A stretch of DNA of 64,000 bases from Amorphoplanes digitatis (GTDB lineage Bacteria; Actinomycetota; Actinomycetes; Mycobacteriales; Micromonosporaceae): the NCBI RefSeq assembly GCF_014205335.1, contig NZ_JACHNH010000001.1, positions 6,876,501-6,940,500 on the forward strand, in the 5' to 3' direction. Under the pieces are notes generated by a model. That model ran no database searches. It was given only the letters and a program-made list of their open reading frames with translations, and had not been told where the DNA came from. Below, one piece after another: positions 7,950 to 18,089 of the stretch. Made by a program: the position numbers and the translations under genes. Position 1 is the stretch's first letter. Each line of letters starts with the position of its first letter.

Positions 7950-10763
7950 TCAGACGACGATGCTGACCAGCCGGCCCGGAACCACGATCACCTTGCGCGG
8001 CTCCCGTCCGGCCAGTGCTTCGGCGACCTCGGCCAGCGCAGCCGCGCGTACGGAATCTTCGGTTGTGTCGGGCGCTACCTCGACCCGGCCGCGGACCTTG
8101 CCGTTCACCTGGATGGGGTAGGTGATCGACTCCGCGACCAGCAGGGCGGGATCCGCCACCGGGAAGTCCGCGTAGGCCAGGGTGTCGTCGTGGCCCAGCT
8201 TGCGCCACAGCTCCTCGGCCAGGTGCGGCGCGAACGGCGACATCATCAGCACCAGCGGCTCGATCGCCTCGCGCGACGCCGTCGCCAGCGGCGTCAGCGT
8301 GTTGGTCAGCTCGATCAGCTTCGCGATCGCGGTGTTGAAGCGCAGTTCGTCCATGTCGCCGCGGACGCCGTCGATGGTCCGGTGCAGGGCGCGCCGGGTC
8401 TTGACGTCCAGCGGGTCGTCGGTGACCCGGATCGCGCCGGTCGTCTCGTCCACGACCAGGCGCCAGACCCGCTGCAGGAAGCGCTGCGAGCCGACGACCG
8501 CGCGGGTCTCCCACGGGCGCGAGACGTCCAGCGGGCCCATCGCCATCTCGTACACCCGGAACGTGTCGGCGCCGTACTGCTCGCACATGTCGTCCGGGGT
8601 GACGACGTTCTTCAGCGACTTGCCCATCTTGCCGTACTCGCGGTGGACCTCCTGGTCGCCGTGGAACCACTTGCCGTCGCGCTCGACGACCTCCTCGGCG
8701 GCCACGATGACGCCGCGCGCGTCGCGGAACGCGTACGCCTGGATGTAGCCCTGGTTGAACAGCTTGCGGAACGGCTCGAACGACGAGACGTGGCCCAGGT
8801 CGAACAGCACCTTGTGCCAGAAGCGCGCGTACAGCAGGTGCAGCACGGCGTGCTCGACGCCGCCGACGTACAGGTCGACGCCGCCCGGGTCGCCGGCCCG
8901 CTGCGGGCCCATCCAGTAGGCCTCGTTCTCCGGGTCGACCAGCACCTTGTCGTTGTGCGGGTCCAGGTAGCGCAGCTCGTACCAGCAGGAGCCGGCCCAC
9001 TGCGGCATCGTGTTGGTCTCGCGGACGTACCGCTTCGGGCCGTCGCCCAGGTCCAGCTCGACGTTGACCCAGTCCTTCTTGCGCGACAGCGGCGTCTCCG
9101 GCTCGCTCGCGGCGTCCTGCGGGTCGAAGGTACGCGGCGAGAAGTCGTCGACGTCCGGCAGTTCGACGGGCAGCATCGAGTCGGGCAGCGCGATCGGCAG
9201 GCCGGTCTCGTCGTAGACGATCGGGAACGGCTCGCCCCAGTAGCGCTGCCGGCTGAACAGCCAGTCCCGCAGCCGGAACGTCGTCGCGCCGCGGCCGTGG
9301 CCCTTCTCCTCCAGCCAGGAGATCATCGACGCCTTCGCGTCGACGACACTCATGCCGTTCAGCCAGTCGCTGTTGACCGCGGGTCCCTCGCCGGTGAACG
9401 CGCCCTCGAAATCGGCCGGCGCCTGCACCGTACGGATGATCGGCAGGTCGAAGACCTCGGCGAACGCCCAGTCCCGCTCGTCCTGGCCGGGCACCGCCAT
9501 GATCGCGCCGGTGCCGTAGCCGGCCAGCACGTAGTCGGCGATGAAGACCGGGATGCTCGCGCCGTTTGCCGGGTTTGTCGCGTACGCGCCGGTGAAGACG
9601 CCCGTCTTGACCTTGGCGTCGGCGGTGCGCTCCTGCTCGGTCTTCGCGGCGGCCTCGGCCCGGTACGCGGCGACGGCCGCGCCCGGCGTGGCGTGCCCGC
9701 CGGTCCAGGCGTCCTTGGTGCCCTCGGGCCAGGCCGCCGGCACCAGCGAGTCGACCAGGGAGTGCTCGGGCGCCAGCACCATGTAGGTCGCGCCGAACAG
9801 GGTGTCGGGCCGGGTGGTGAAGACCGAGATCTCGAAGCCGTCGATCGGGAAGTCGACGTGCGCACCGCGGGAGCGACCGATCCAGTTTCGCTGCATCAGC
9901 TTGACCGGCTCCGGCCAGTCCAGGCTGTCCAGGTCCTCGACCAGGCGGTCGCCGTACGCGGTGATCCGCATCTTCCACTGCTTCAGGCTGCGCTGGAAGA
10001 CCGGGAAGTTGCCCCGCTCGCTGCGGCCCTCGGGGGTGACCTCCTCGTTGGCCAGCACCGTGCCCAGCCCGGGGCACCAGTTGACCGGGGCCTCACTGAC
10101 GTAGGCCAGCCGGTGGTCGTTGATCGTCGCGCGCCGCTCGGTGTGCGACAGGTCCGCCCAGGACCGGCCGTCGACCTTGCGGGTGCCCGCGACGAACTCG
10201 TCGACCAGCGTGGAGATCGGGCGCGCCTTGCGCAGCGACGGGTCGAACCAGGAGTTGAAGATCTGCAGGAAGATCCACTGGGTCCACCGGTAGTACGCCG
10301 GGTCCGTGGTGGAGACCGAGCGGCGGTCGTCGTAGGCCAGGCCCAGCCGGCGCAGCTGGCCGCGGTAGCGCTCGACGTTCGCCTCGGTCGTGGTGCGCGG
10401 GTGGGTGCCGGTCTGCACCGCGTACTGCTCGGCGGGCAGCCCGAACGCGTCGAAGCCCATCGGGTGCAGGACGTTGAAGCCCGCCATCCGCTGGTAGCGG
10501 GTGTATGAGTCCGTGCCGATGTAGCCCAGCGGGTGCCCGACGTGCAGTCCGGCGCCGGACGGGTAGGGGAACATGTCCTGTACGTGCAGTTTCGGCGCGC
10601 CCGCGCGGGGGTGGGCGGCGTCGGCCAGCTCACCGGTCGGGTTCGGCGCGTAGAACGTGCCGTTGTCGGCCCAGAAGGCCTGCCAGCGTGGCTCGATCTC
10701 CGCGGCCATCGCCGCCGTGTATCGGTACGGCGGGACGTCCGCGTTGGTCTCGGACTCGCTCAT
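7950..10763 (-). CDS. leuS: Leucyl-tRNA synthetase
   Basis: Class I aminoacyl-tRNA synthetase charging tRNA-Leu. About 937 residues with the HIGH-type motif in PYPSGAGLHVGHPLGY, the editing (CP1) domain with TTRPDT, the ATP-binding KMSKS variant as KMGKS (EYGKMGKSLKN), and the C-terminal anticodon-binding and ubiquitin-like tails. ATG 10763 (MSESETN) is preferred; an in-frame ATG lies 9 bp upstream. It is alone on the minus strand, divergent from moxR, and is preceded by a leader peptide and intrinsic terminator that suggest attenuation by charged tRNA-Leu supply. Confidence 0.98.
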   Translation of the reverse strand: MSESETNADVPPYRYTAAMAAEIEPRWQAFWADNGTFYAPNPTGELADAAHPRAGAPKLHVQDMFPYPSGAGLHVGHPLGYIGTDSYTRYQRMAGFNVLHPMGFDAFGLPAEQYAVQTGTHPRTTTEANVERYRGQLRRLGLAYDDRRSVSTTDPAYYRWTQWIFLQIFNSWFDPSLRKARPISTLVDEFVAGTRKVDGRSWADLSHTERRATINDHRLAYVSEAPVNWCPGLGTVLANEEVTPEGRSERGNFPVFQRSLKQWKMRITAYGDRLVEDLDSLDWPEPVKLMQRNWIGRSRGAHVDFPIDGFEISVFTTRPDTLFGATYMVLAPEHSLVDSLVPAAWPEGTKDAWTGGHATPGAAVAAYRAEAAAKTEQERTADAKVKTGVFTGAYATNPANGASIPVFIADYVLAGYGTGAIMAVPGQDERDWAFAEVFDLPIIRTVQAPADFEGAFTGEGPAVNSDWLNGMSVVDAKASMISWLEEKGHGRGATTFRLRDWLFSRQRYWGEPFPIVYDETGLPIALPDSMLPVELPDVDDFSPRTFDPQDAASEPETPLSRKKDWVNVELDLGDGPKRYVRETNTMPQWAGSCWYELRYLDPHNDKVLVDPENEAYWMGPQRAGDPGGVDLYVGGVEHAVLHLLYARFWHKVLFDLGHVSSFEPFRKLFNQGYIQAYAFRDARGVIVAAEEVVERDGKWFHGDQEVHREYGKMGKSLKNVVTPDDMCEQYGADTFRVYEMAMGPLDVSRPWETRAVVGSQRFLQRVWRLVVDETTGAIRVTDDPLDVKTRRALHRTIDGVRGDMDELRFNTAIAKLIELTNTLTPLATASREAIEPLVLMMSPFAPHLAEELWRKLGHDDTLAYADFPVADPALLVAESITYPIQVNGKVRGRVEVAPDTTEDSVRAAALAEVAEALAGREPRKVIVVPGRLVSIVV

Positions 10764-10817
10764 CGTCACCATCTCGTTCTGTGAGGTCAGTCGACAGGGT
10801 CGCCTGCTTCAGGGCAT

Positions 10818-10844
10818 AAAAAAGCCCCTCTCGCAGGAGGGGGC
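10818..10844 (-). terminator. Intrinsic terminator inside the leuS leader (attenuator)
   Basis: On the minus strand a CCCCTC/GAGGGG stem (with a bulge extension to GC) is followed by six T residues. It lies between the leader peptide and leuS, and no other minus-strand gene exists upstream, so it can only act within the leuS transcript. A second stem just upstream (GCCGTGCTG / CAGCGCGGC, one G-U pair) overlaps the end of the leader peptide and could switch with it. Confidence 0.85.
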
Positions 10845-10868
10845 GCCGCGCTGTTCTCTGCTAGGAGA

Positions 10869-10907
10869 TCAGCACGGCCGGCTAAGAAGCAGGAAAGACC
10901 GAGCCAT
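10869..10907 (-). CDS. leuS leader peptide (12 aa)
   Basis: A short frame encoding MARSFLLLSRPC and a stop. It has three consecutive leucine codons (CTG CTT CTT, two of them rare in such a GC-rich genome) at positions 6-8, as expected for a ribosome-stalling attenuator sensor. The start ATG is 7 nt downstream of a TACTAT -10 box, so the mRNA would be leaderless. It ends 24 nt before the terminator stem. Function is inferred from layout, not from a known homologue. Confidence 0.75.
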   Translation of the reverse strand: MARSFLLLSRPC

Positions 10908-10913
10908 CCCTGC

Positions 10914-10943
10914 ATAGTACCGGGCCCGATATGGCGGTGGCGA
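10914..10943 (-). promoter_or_regulatory. leuS operon promoter
   Basis: On the minus strand TCGCCA (10943-10938), an 18-bp spacer and TACTAT (10919-10914), a good match to TAnnnT. The leader-peptide ATG follows after 6 nt with no separate ribosome site. Confidence 0.65.
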
Positions 10944-11170
10944 CCGGTATCACCCGGGACGATTCGTAATGCATCCGGTATGCGTGTCTGGTTGACCGCG
11001 TGCCGTGATGGGTACTTGCGCCCAACTCGGCAGGTTGCATCGACCGGGCTAATCTGTGTTGAACGGGCGGCGAGCGCCGGAGGCCCACGGACCGCCGGCC
11101 GCCCGCGAACCTTCGGCTCCTCACCACGAAAGGCACGTGGCGAGGAGCTTGAACGACATGGAGGAGGCCC

Positions 11171-12220
<1,050 letters not shown>

Positions 12221-12221
12221 C

Positions 12222-13511
12222 ATGCGGGAGGCTATGCGGGGAATGACCACCCGCGGCCGCTCGTTCCTCGCCGCGGCCGCGGCCGCCGGGGTCTCCGCCA
12301 TCGTCCTCGGCGAGAAGGACCTGCTGCGCGTCGCGGTCCTGCTGGCGGCGCTGCCGCTGCTCGCCGCGGCGTATGTCGGCCGCAGCCGCTACAAGCTGGC
12401 GTGCACCCGCTCGCTGGAGCCCGGCCGCGCGCCGGTCGGCTCCAGCGCACGGGTGATCCTGCGCCTGCAGAACCTGTCCCGGCTGCCCACCGGGACGCTG
12501 CTGCTCGAGGACCGGCTCCCGTACGCACTCGGCAGCCGGCCCCGGGTGGTGCTCGAGCGCCTCGGCGCGCACCAGGCCAGCTCGGTGGCGTACACGGTCC
12601 GTGCCGACGTGCGCGGCCGCTACCCGGTCGGCCCGCTGGTGATCCGGCTGACCGACCCCTTCGGGCTCTGCGAACTGACCCGCTCGTTCCCGAGCGTCGA
12701 CCGGCTCACGGTCATCCCGCAGGTCGTCTCGCTGCCGGCCGTCCGGCTCGCCGGCGAGTACGCGGGCACCGGCGACAGCCGCGCCCGTTCGGTCGCCGTG
12801 CACGGTGAGGACGACGCGGCCACCCGCGAATACCGCCGCGGCGACGACCTGCGGCGGGTGCACTGGCGCTCCACCGCCCGTACGGGCGAGCTGATGGTCC
12901 GCCGCGAGGAACAGCCGTGGGAGAGCCGCGCCACCGTGGTGCTCGACACCCGGCTGGCCGCGCACCGCGGCGAGGGCCCGACCGCGAGCTTCGAGTGGGC
13001 GGTGTCGGCGGCCGCGAGCATCGCGGTGCACCTGCGCCACGCCGGCTACAAGCTGCGGCTTGTCACCGGCACCGGCGTTGACGTCGACGCCACCGAGATC
13101 GGCGGCGAGGGCGCGATCCTTGACACCCTCGCCGACGTGAAGCTCAGCAGCGCCGGCGACATCTCGGTGCTTGTCGAGCAGGTGCGGCGCCGCTCCGACG
13201 GCGGCCTGGTCATCGGCCTGTTCGGCACGCTCAGCGTCGCCGAGGCCGAGGTGCTGACCGGGCTGCGCGGCAACGGCGCGACCTGCATCGGGTTCGCGAT
13301 CGACAGCTCCACCTGGGTGAACATGATCCCCGGCGACCGCACCGAGGCCGACCGGGCGCACGGCGCCTCGGCCATGGCGCTGATCCGCAGCGGCTGGCGC
13401 TCGGTGCCGGTCGCGCACGGCGACTCCCTCGCCGCGCTCTGGCCGGCGGCCGGCCGCGGCTCGCAGGGATTCGCGTACCGGGCGGCGATGGCGGAAACGG
13501 TGGGACGATGA
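12222..13511 (+). CDS. DUF58 (vWA-like) membrane protein
   Basis: 429 residues. Two hydrophobic segments near the N-terminus, a beta-rich middle, then the DUF58 signature around EYRRGDDLRRVHWRSTARTG and a vWA-like C-terminal half beginning VVLDTRLA. It starts one base after the moxR stop, so the two are coupled. An in-frame ATG at 12243 is an alternative start. MoxR-DUF58-transglutaminase trios are widespread; their common task is not settled. Confidence 0.92.
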   Translation: MREAMRGMTTRGRSFLAAAAAAGVSAIVLGEKDLLRVAVLLAALPLLAAAYVGRSRYKLACTRSLEPGRAPVGSSARVILRLQNLSRLPTGTLLLEDRLPYALGSRPRVVLERLGAHQASSVAYTVRADVRGRYPVGPLVIRLTDPFGLCELTRSFPSVDRLTVIPQVVSLPAVRLAGEYAGTGDSRARSVAVHGEDDAATREYRRGDDLRRVHWRSTARTGELMVRREEQPWESRATVVLDTRLAAHRGEGPTASFEWAVSAAASIAVHLRHAGYKLRLVTGTGVDVDATEIGGEGAILDTLADVKLSSAGDISVLVEQVRRRSDGGLVIGLFGTLSVAEAEVLTGLRGNGATCIGFAIDSSTWVNMIPGDRTEADRAHGASAMALIRSGWRSVPVAHGDSLAALWPAAGRGSQGFAYRAAMAETVGR

Positions 13512-13524
13512 CGGGGGTTCAGCG

Positions 13525-15996
13525 GTGACCGGGCGACGACGACTTGGCCTCGTGGCGGCGGCCGCGACCCTGCTGGCCGCCGCGCCCCTTTCGGCGATCT
13601 TCGACACCTGGACGTGGCTGCTCCAGTGCATCCTCGCGGTCGGCCTCGTCGCCGGCGCGGCGGTGCTCACCCGCACGCTGCGGTTCCCGACCTGGGCGCA
13701 GGCGATCGCCATGGTCGGTGTCCTGCTGCTGACGCTGACCTGGATGTTCCCCAGCGGCGACGAGCTGCTGTCGCTGATACCGTCGCCGGCCACGTTCAAC
13801 CACTTCGGCGAGCTCTTCACCGAGGCCGGCACCGACACCCGCTCATACGGCGTCCCGGTACCGGACCGCGACGGCCTGCTCTTCATCGCGGTGCTCGGCA
13901 TCGGCACGGTCGCCATCGCGGTCGACATGCTCGCCGTCGTCGCCCGCAAGCCGGCCCTCGCCGGCCTGCCGATGCTGGCGATCTACTCGGTCCCGGTCGC
14001 GGTCTACCTGGACAGCGTCCCGATGCTCACCTTCGTCATCGGCGCGACCGGCTTCCTCTGGCTGCTGGTCGCGGACAACGTCGACCGGGTACGCCGCTTC
14101 GGCCGCAGGTTCACCGGCGACGGCCGCGACGTCGACGTGTGGGAGCCGTCGCCGCTGGCCGCGGCCGGGCGCCGGCTCGCGGTGATCGGGATGGCCGTTG
14201 CCGTGCTGCTGCCGCTTGTCGTACCGGGCATCAACACCGGCCTGCTGAACAGCCTCACCCAGGTGGGCGCCGGCACCGGCGTCGGCGGCAACGGCACCGG
14301 CGGCAACGGGCGGATCAACCTCTTCGCGCTGCTGAGCGGCCAGCTCAACCAGGCGCAGGTCACCAACTACGTCCGGGTCACCACGAACGAGCCCGACCCG
14401 TTCTACCTGCGCTTCGGCGTGGCGGACGTGATCACGCAGGAGGCCGTCACCAACCGGACGCCGACCGGCCGGCCGCTGTCGCGCGGCCTGGACGACCCGC
14501 GCCAGAACGGCGCCACCGCGGGGGTGCAATACACCCAGTACCACGCGGACGTGGAGATCACGAACGACTTCAACCAGACCCTGGCCCCGGTCTACTCGAC
14601 GATCATCGACACGGACGGCCTCGACGGCGCCTGGCTGTACGACCCGAACACCCAGGTGGTCTTCTCCAACCGCACGACCACCAGGGGCAGGAAGTACTCG
14701 TTCGACTACGTCCGCGCCAAGTACACCCCCGCCCAGCTGCGGACGGCCGAGGCGCTCGCCCGCGACGACCCGCTGCGCACCCAGTTCACCGCCGTGCCGG
14801 ACGACCCCGAGGTCCAGGCGCTGGTGGCCGGCCTGATCAAGAACCAGCGCACCGAGTACGACAAGATCTCGGCGATCTACCGCTACTTCTCCCGGGACAA
14901 CGGCTTCACCTACAGCCTCCAGACCACGGACCCGCAGGCCGGCAAGTCCGCGATCGTCACGTTCCTGAAGGAGGGCAAGGCCGGCTACTGCCAGCAGTAC
15001 GCGGCGGCGATGGCCTGGATGGCCCGCGAGGCGGGCATCCCCGCCCGGGTGGCCTTCGGCTTCACGCTGGGCAGCACCCGCGACGGCGACGCGTACGTGC
15101 TCACGAACCGCAACGCGCACGCGTGGACCGAGGTCTACCTGGACGGCTTCGGCTGGGTACCGTTCGACGCCACCCCGGCGGCGGCCGTGGTCGGCTCGGC
15201 CCGCTCCGCCTGGGCCGAGGACCCGGACGCGGTGGCCACCCCGTCGGCGTCCTCGACGGCGACGGTGGCGCCGGGCACGGACCCGTCGGCGGCGCCGGGT
15301 GCCGCGCAGCGCCCGGACCGGGACGTGGACAACGGGGCTCTGAACTCACCGGGCGCCGGCATCCAGGCAAGCGTCTCCTCGGCGACCATGCTGACCATGG
15401 CGCTCGTCGCGGTGTTCCTGGCCCTGCTGGCGGTGCCGGCCCTGCGCCGGATCCTCGTCCGAAGACGCCGCCACTCCGCGACGATCCCGAAGACGACGGC
15501 GGTGGCGACCGGGGGCCCGGCCCCGCCGGACGGCCGCGAGGTCGTGGTGACCACCGAGACGGTCCAGGCCCGCGAGGACGCGCACGCGGCCTGGGACGAA
15601 CTGGTCGACACCATGATCGACTACCGGGTGCCCGTCGACCCGACCGAAACCCCGCGGCACACCGCCCAGCGGCTGGTCCGGGAGGCCGAGCTGACCGACT
15701 CGCCGGCCGAGTCGGCGGTGCTGCTCGGGCGGGCCGAGGAGCGGGCCCGCTACGCGCGGCAGCCGCTTCAGGGCGGGGAGCTGACGGTGGCGCTGGGCCA
15801 GGTCCGCAGGAGTCTCGCCAGGACGGCGACCAAGCGGACCCGGATCGTGGCGCTGCTGCTGCCGCCGTCCGTGATGCTGCGCTGGCGGATGGGGCTCGGC
15901 GACATGTCGGCCCGCTGGGTGGGCCTCTTCAGCACCGGGCGGGACTGGCTGATCCGCTTCAGCCCCCGGCGGTTGCTTGCGGGCCGCACCCGCTGA
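13525..15996 (+). CDS. TgpA-like membrane transglutaminase
   Basis: 823 residues. N-terminal ~230 residues are hydrophobic (several membrane helices, DUF3488-like), then an extracytoplasmic transglutaminase core with the complete Cys-His-Asp triad: Cys489 in GYCQQYAAAMAWMAREAGIP, His532 in NAHAWTEVY and Asp548 in VPFDATP. A Pro/Ser/Thr-rich linker follows, then one membrane helix near 625-645 and a cytoplasmic DUF4129-like tail. GTG start 13 bp after the DUF58 gene, same operon. Confidence 0.92.
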   Translation: MTGRRRLGLVAAAATLLAAAPLSAIFDTWTWLLQCILAVGLVAGAAVLTRTLRFPTWAQAIAMVGVLLLTLTWMFPSGDELLSLIPSPATFNHFGELFTEAGTDTRSYGVPVPDRDGLLFIAVLGIGTVAIAVDMLAVVARKPALAGLPMLAIYSVPVAVYLDSVPMLTFVIGATGFLWLLVADNVDRVRRFGRRFTGDGRDVDVWEPSPLAAAGRRLAVIGMAVAVLLPLVVPGINTGLLNSLTQVGAGTGVGGNGTGGNGRINLFALLSGQLNQAQVTNYVRVTTNEPDPFYLRFGVADVITQEAVTNRTPTGRPLSRGLDDPRQNGATAGVQYTQYHADVEITNDFNQTLAPVYSTIIDTDGLDGAWLYDPNTQVVFSNRTTTRGRKYSFDYVRAKYTPAQLRTAEALARDDPLRTQFTAVPDDPEVQALVAGLIKNQRTEYDKISAIYRYFSRDNGFTYSLQTTDPQAGKSAIVTFLKEGKAGYCQQYAAAMAWMAREAGIPARVAFGFTLGSTRDGDAYVLTNRNAHAWTEVYLDGFGWVPFDATPAAAVVGSARSAWAEDPDAVATPSASSTATVAPGTDPSAAPGAAQRPDRDVDNGALNSPGAGIQASVSSATMLTMALVAVFLALLAVPALRRILVRRRRHSATIPKTTAVATGGPAPPDGREVVVTTETVQAREDAHAAWDELVDTMIDYRVPVDPTETPRHTAQRLVREAELTDSPAESAVLLGRAEERARYARQPLQGGELTVALGQVRRSLARTATKRTRIVALLLPPSVMLRWRMGLGDMSARWVGLFSTGRDWLIRFSPRRLLAGRTR

Positions 15997-16011
15997 CCGA
16001 CCCACACCCCG

Positions 16012-16044
16012 AACGCCGCCCGGCCCCACAGGCCGGGCGGCGTT
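16012..16044 (+). terminator. Terminator of the moxR operon
   Basis: A perfect 14-bp stem (16012-16025 / 16031-16044) with a 5-nt loop, ending in TTT, 15 bp past the transglutaminase stop. Confidence 0.85.
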
Positions 16045-16114
16045 TCGCACATCCGGGCGCCGGTCGGCAACTGCTCCCGCGGTACGTAGGGCCACGCCCC
16101 GCAGGGCCGCGGCA

Positions 16115-16144
16115 CGCAGGGGCTCGCCGCGCAGGGGCTCGCCG
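16115..16144. repeat. 15-bp tandem repeat, two copies
   Basis: CGCAGGGGCTCGCCG occurs twice head to tail in the spacer between the convergent transglutaminase and DUF3040 genes, with weaker copies just upstream (about 16094-16114). No gene is supported here. Confidence 0.7.
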
Positions 16145-16240
16145 CCCGGCGCGGGCATAGCAATGAGCGGCGTCCCTGGTTGAGGACACCGCTCGGGTGT
16201 TCGGCGGCTCATCGTCGTGATGGGCCGCGCGGATACGGCG

Positions 16241-16266
16241 ATGGCGGCCGGCAGGCCGCCATTTTC
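16241..16266 (+). terminator. Hairpin in convergent spacer
   Basis: A 9-bp stem ATGGCGGCC / GGCCGCCAT with a 4-nt loop followed by TTT on the plus strand, just before the end of the convergent DUF3040 gene. Probably a second or bidirectional terminator. Confidence 0.55.
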
Positions 16267-16283
16267 GTCGTCGCTGTCGCCGG

Positions 16284-16670
16284 CTAGCGGTGGCCCTCGG
16301 GACGCTGACGCCAGCGGTCCTCGAGCCGGTCGATGAAGCCCGCCTTCCGGGTCTGCCTGGTGCGGCGGGTCGCGGTGCCACCGACGGCGTGCAGGTCGGG
16401 TGCCTGCCCCTTCCGGCGGCTCTGCATCGCGAACGCGGCGGAGGCCAGCATGACCACGAACCCGGCCACGCCGAGCGGCGTATTGCTGCTCACCGTGCCG
16501 TAGACAACCAGTGCCAGCCCAGCGACGATCACGAACGCGGCGATGACGAGTCGACGCCGGGCGTGGAAACGCGGGTCGCTGGCCCGCACTGCGGAGGCGA
16601 ATTTGGGGTCCTCGGCAAGCGACTGCTCGATCTGGTCGAACAGCCGCTGCTCGTGCTCCGAGAGCGGCAC
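16284..16670 (-). CDS. DUF3040 membrane protein
   Basis: 128 residues, start GTG with GGGAGG 7 nt upstream. It begins with the family signature MPLSEHEQRLFDQIEQSL, then a short region FHARRRLVIAAFV leading into two membrane helices (~45-90) and a basic cytoplasmic tail. Small DUF3040 proteins are common in actinobacteria and often sit next to dinB and mraZ; their role is unknown. A longer frame upstream is open but lacks this family's start. Confidence 0.88.
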   Translation of the reverse strand: MPLSEHEQRLFDQIEQSLAEDPKFASAVRASDPRFHARRRLVIAAFVIVAGLALVVYGTVSSNTPLGVAGFVVMLASAAFAMQSRRKGQAPDLHAVGGTATRRTRQTRKAGFIDRLEDRWRQRPEGHR

Positions 16671-16761
16671 GGCATTCCTCCCCGGGCGCATGTCCGGCCC
16701 CCCGGCGGTGGTGCAGGTGGGCCGATGGTGCGAGACAGCCGTCCGGCTGCCTAATCGCAGT

Positions 16762-18057
16762 CTACGAGGGCGGTGGCGGGTCGGAAAGCGGGACGACCGT
16801 TGAGTGCGGGTGATTTTCGGTTCGACGTAGATCGGTTTGTCCCAAAAGACTGGCCGGTACGACGATGGAACGCCCGAAGCGGGCCGCCGCGGCGTCCGTC
16901 GCGGCCTCCGCCTCGCGCCAGCCGCGGTCCGGTTCACCCAGGCTGAGCTGGCGAGACGCGCCCGCCGCCGGGGCGAGCCCGTCGACCCGGACGCCGACGA
17001 GACGGATGGCCTCGGCGGGGCGGAGCGCCTCGAACAATGCCCAGGAGGTCTCGAAAATCTCGCGTGCCACATCGGTGCCCGTCTGCATCGTGCGCGACCG
17101 GTTGACCGTGCGGAAGTCCGTCACGCGGATCTTGATGGTGACCGTGCGGCCCACGTGACCGCCGGCCCGCAGCCGGACACCCACCTTGTCGGCGAGGGCG
17201 AGCAGGCTGCGGCGGATCGTGGCCGGATCGGTGACGTCGGTGTCATAGGTCATCTCGGCGCCGATCGACTTCTCCGCCTGCTCAGGCACGACCCGGCGGG
17301 GGTCGCGGCCCCAGGACAGCTCGTGCAGGTGCGCGGCGGACGCCTCGCCGAGCGCGCCGCGCAGCATCCGGGGCGGCGCCGCGGCCAGGTCGCCGACCGT
17401 CATCAGGCCGAGCCGGTGCAGCGTCTCGGCGGCCCGCTCGCCCACGCCCCACAGCGCGCCGACCGGCAGCGGGTGCAGGAAGTCGAGCACCTGACCGGCC
17501 GGCACGACGATCATGCCGTCCGGCTTGGCGCGGGTGGAGCCGAGCTTGGCCACGAACTTGCTCGGCGCGACCCCGACCGAGCAGGTCAGCCGCTGCTCCT
17601 CGGCGACCCGCGCGCGGATGTCGCGGGCGATCGCCGCGGGGCGGCCCAGCAGCCGCTGCGCGCCGGAGACGTCGAGGAACGCCTCGTCCAGCGAGAGCGG
17701 CTCGACAAGCGGGGTCACGTCCCTGAAGATCCGCATGACCGCGTCGGAGGCCGCCGAATACTCGGTGAAGTCGGGCGGCAGGAACACGGCGTGCGGGCAG
17801 AGCGCGCGGGCGCGCCCGGCCGGCATCGCGCTGCGGACCCCGTAGCGCCGGGCCTCGTAGCTCGCGGAGCTGACCACGCCGCGCGGGCCGACGCCGCCCA
17901 CCACGACCGGCCTGCCGCGCAGCTCGGGGCGGCGGCGGACCTCGACGGCGGCGAAGAACGCGTCCATGTCGACATGCAGGATCGGGCAACCCGCGTCGTC
18001 GGCCTCCGGCCCGAACCGCGGATCGCGCCCGCCGCCGATGGCCTGACTTCGTCCCAT
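16762..18057 (-). CDS. dinB: DNA polymerase IV (Y-family)
   Basis: Translesion DNA polymerase. 431 residues with the catalytic acidic residues intact: Asp30 and Asp32 in HVDMDAFFAAVE, and Asp124/Glu125 in SLDEAFLDVSG; also SYEARRYGVRSAMP, helix-hairpin-helix and little-finger domains. A ~20-residue N-terminal extension precedes the core. The start ATG lies 6 nt after a TAGCCT box, so it is probably leaderless. Unlike the ImuB protein at 24-26 kb this copy is catalytically complete. Confidence 0.96.
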   Translation of the reverse strand: MGRSQAIGGGRDPRFGPEADDAGCPILHVDMDAFFAAVEVRRRPELRGRPVVVGGVGPRGVVSSASYEARRYGVRSAMPAGRARALCPHAVFLPPDFTEYSAASDAVMRIFRDVTPLVEPLSLDEAFLDVSGAQRLLGRPAAIARDIRARVAEEQRLTCSVGVAPSKFVAKLGSTRAKPDGMIVVPAGQVLDFLHPLPVGALWGVGERAAETLHRLGLMTVGDLAAAPPRMLRGALGEASAAHLHELSWGRDPRRVVPEQAEKSIGAEMTYDTDVTDPATIRRSLLALADKVGVRLRAGGHVGRTVTIKIRVTDFRTVNRSRTMQTGTDVAREIFETSWALFEALRPAEAIRLVGVRVDGLAPAAGASRQLSLGEPDRGWREAEAATDAAAARFGRSIVVPASLLGQTDLRRTENHPHSTVVPLSDPPPPS

Positions 18058-18063
18058 GACCGG

Positions 18064-18069
18064 AGGCTA
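18064..18069 (-). promoter_or_regulatory. -10 box of dinB (leaderless)
   Basis: TAGCCT on the minus strand, 6 nt before the dinB ATG; no ribosome site lies between. A clear -35 was not identified, and no LexA box is present. Confidence 0.5.
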
Positions 18070-18089
18070 TCGGCCGGGTACGACAGAAC

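Noticed and set aside
7712..7966. 84-codon plus-strand frame between the hypothetical pair and leuS
   Set aside because: Contains the leuS terminator hairpin and overlaps two minus-strand genes; no ribosome site.
8190..10508. Very long open frame on the plus strand opposite leuS (over 770 codons)
   Set aside because: It is antisense to a certain leuS gene and has the arginine/valine/alanine-rich composition of a high-GC shadow frame; no domain is recognisable.
10781..10915. Alternative leader frame from ATG 10915 (MQGWLGLSCFL...) upstream of leuS
   Set aside because: Its ATG overlaps the -10 box, so it could not be on the transcript, and it runs through the terminator; the 12-codon frame fits better.
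16081..16150. Possible pentapeptide-like coding repeat on the minus strand (GEPLRGEPLR)
   Set aside because: Only a product of the 15-bp tandem repeat in a convergent spacer; frame continues antisense through the transglutaminase gene.
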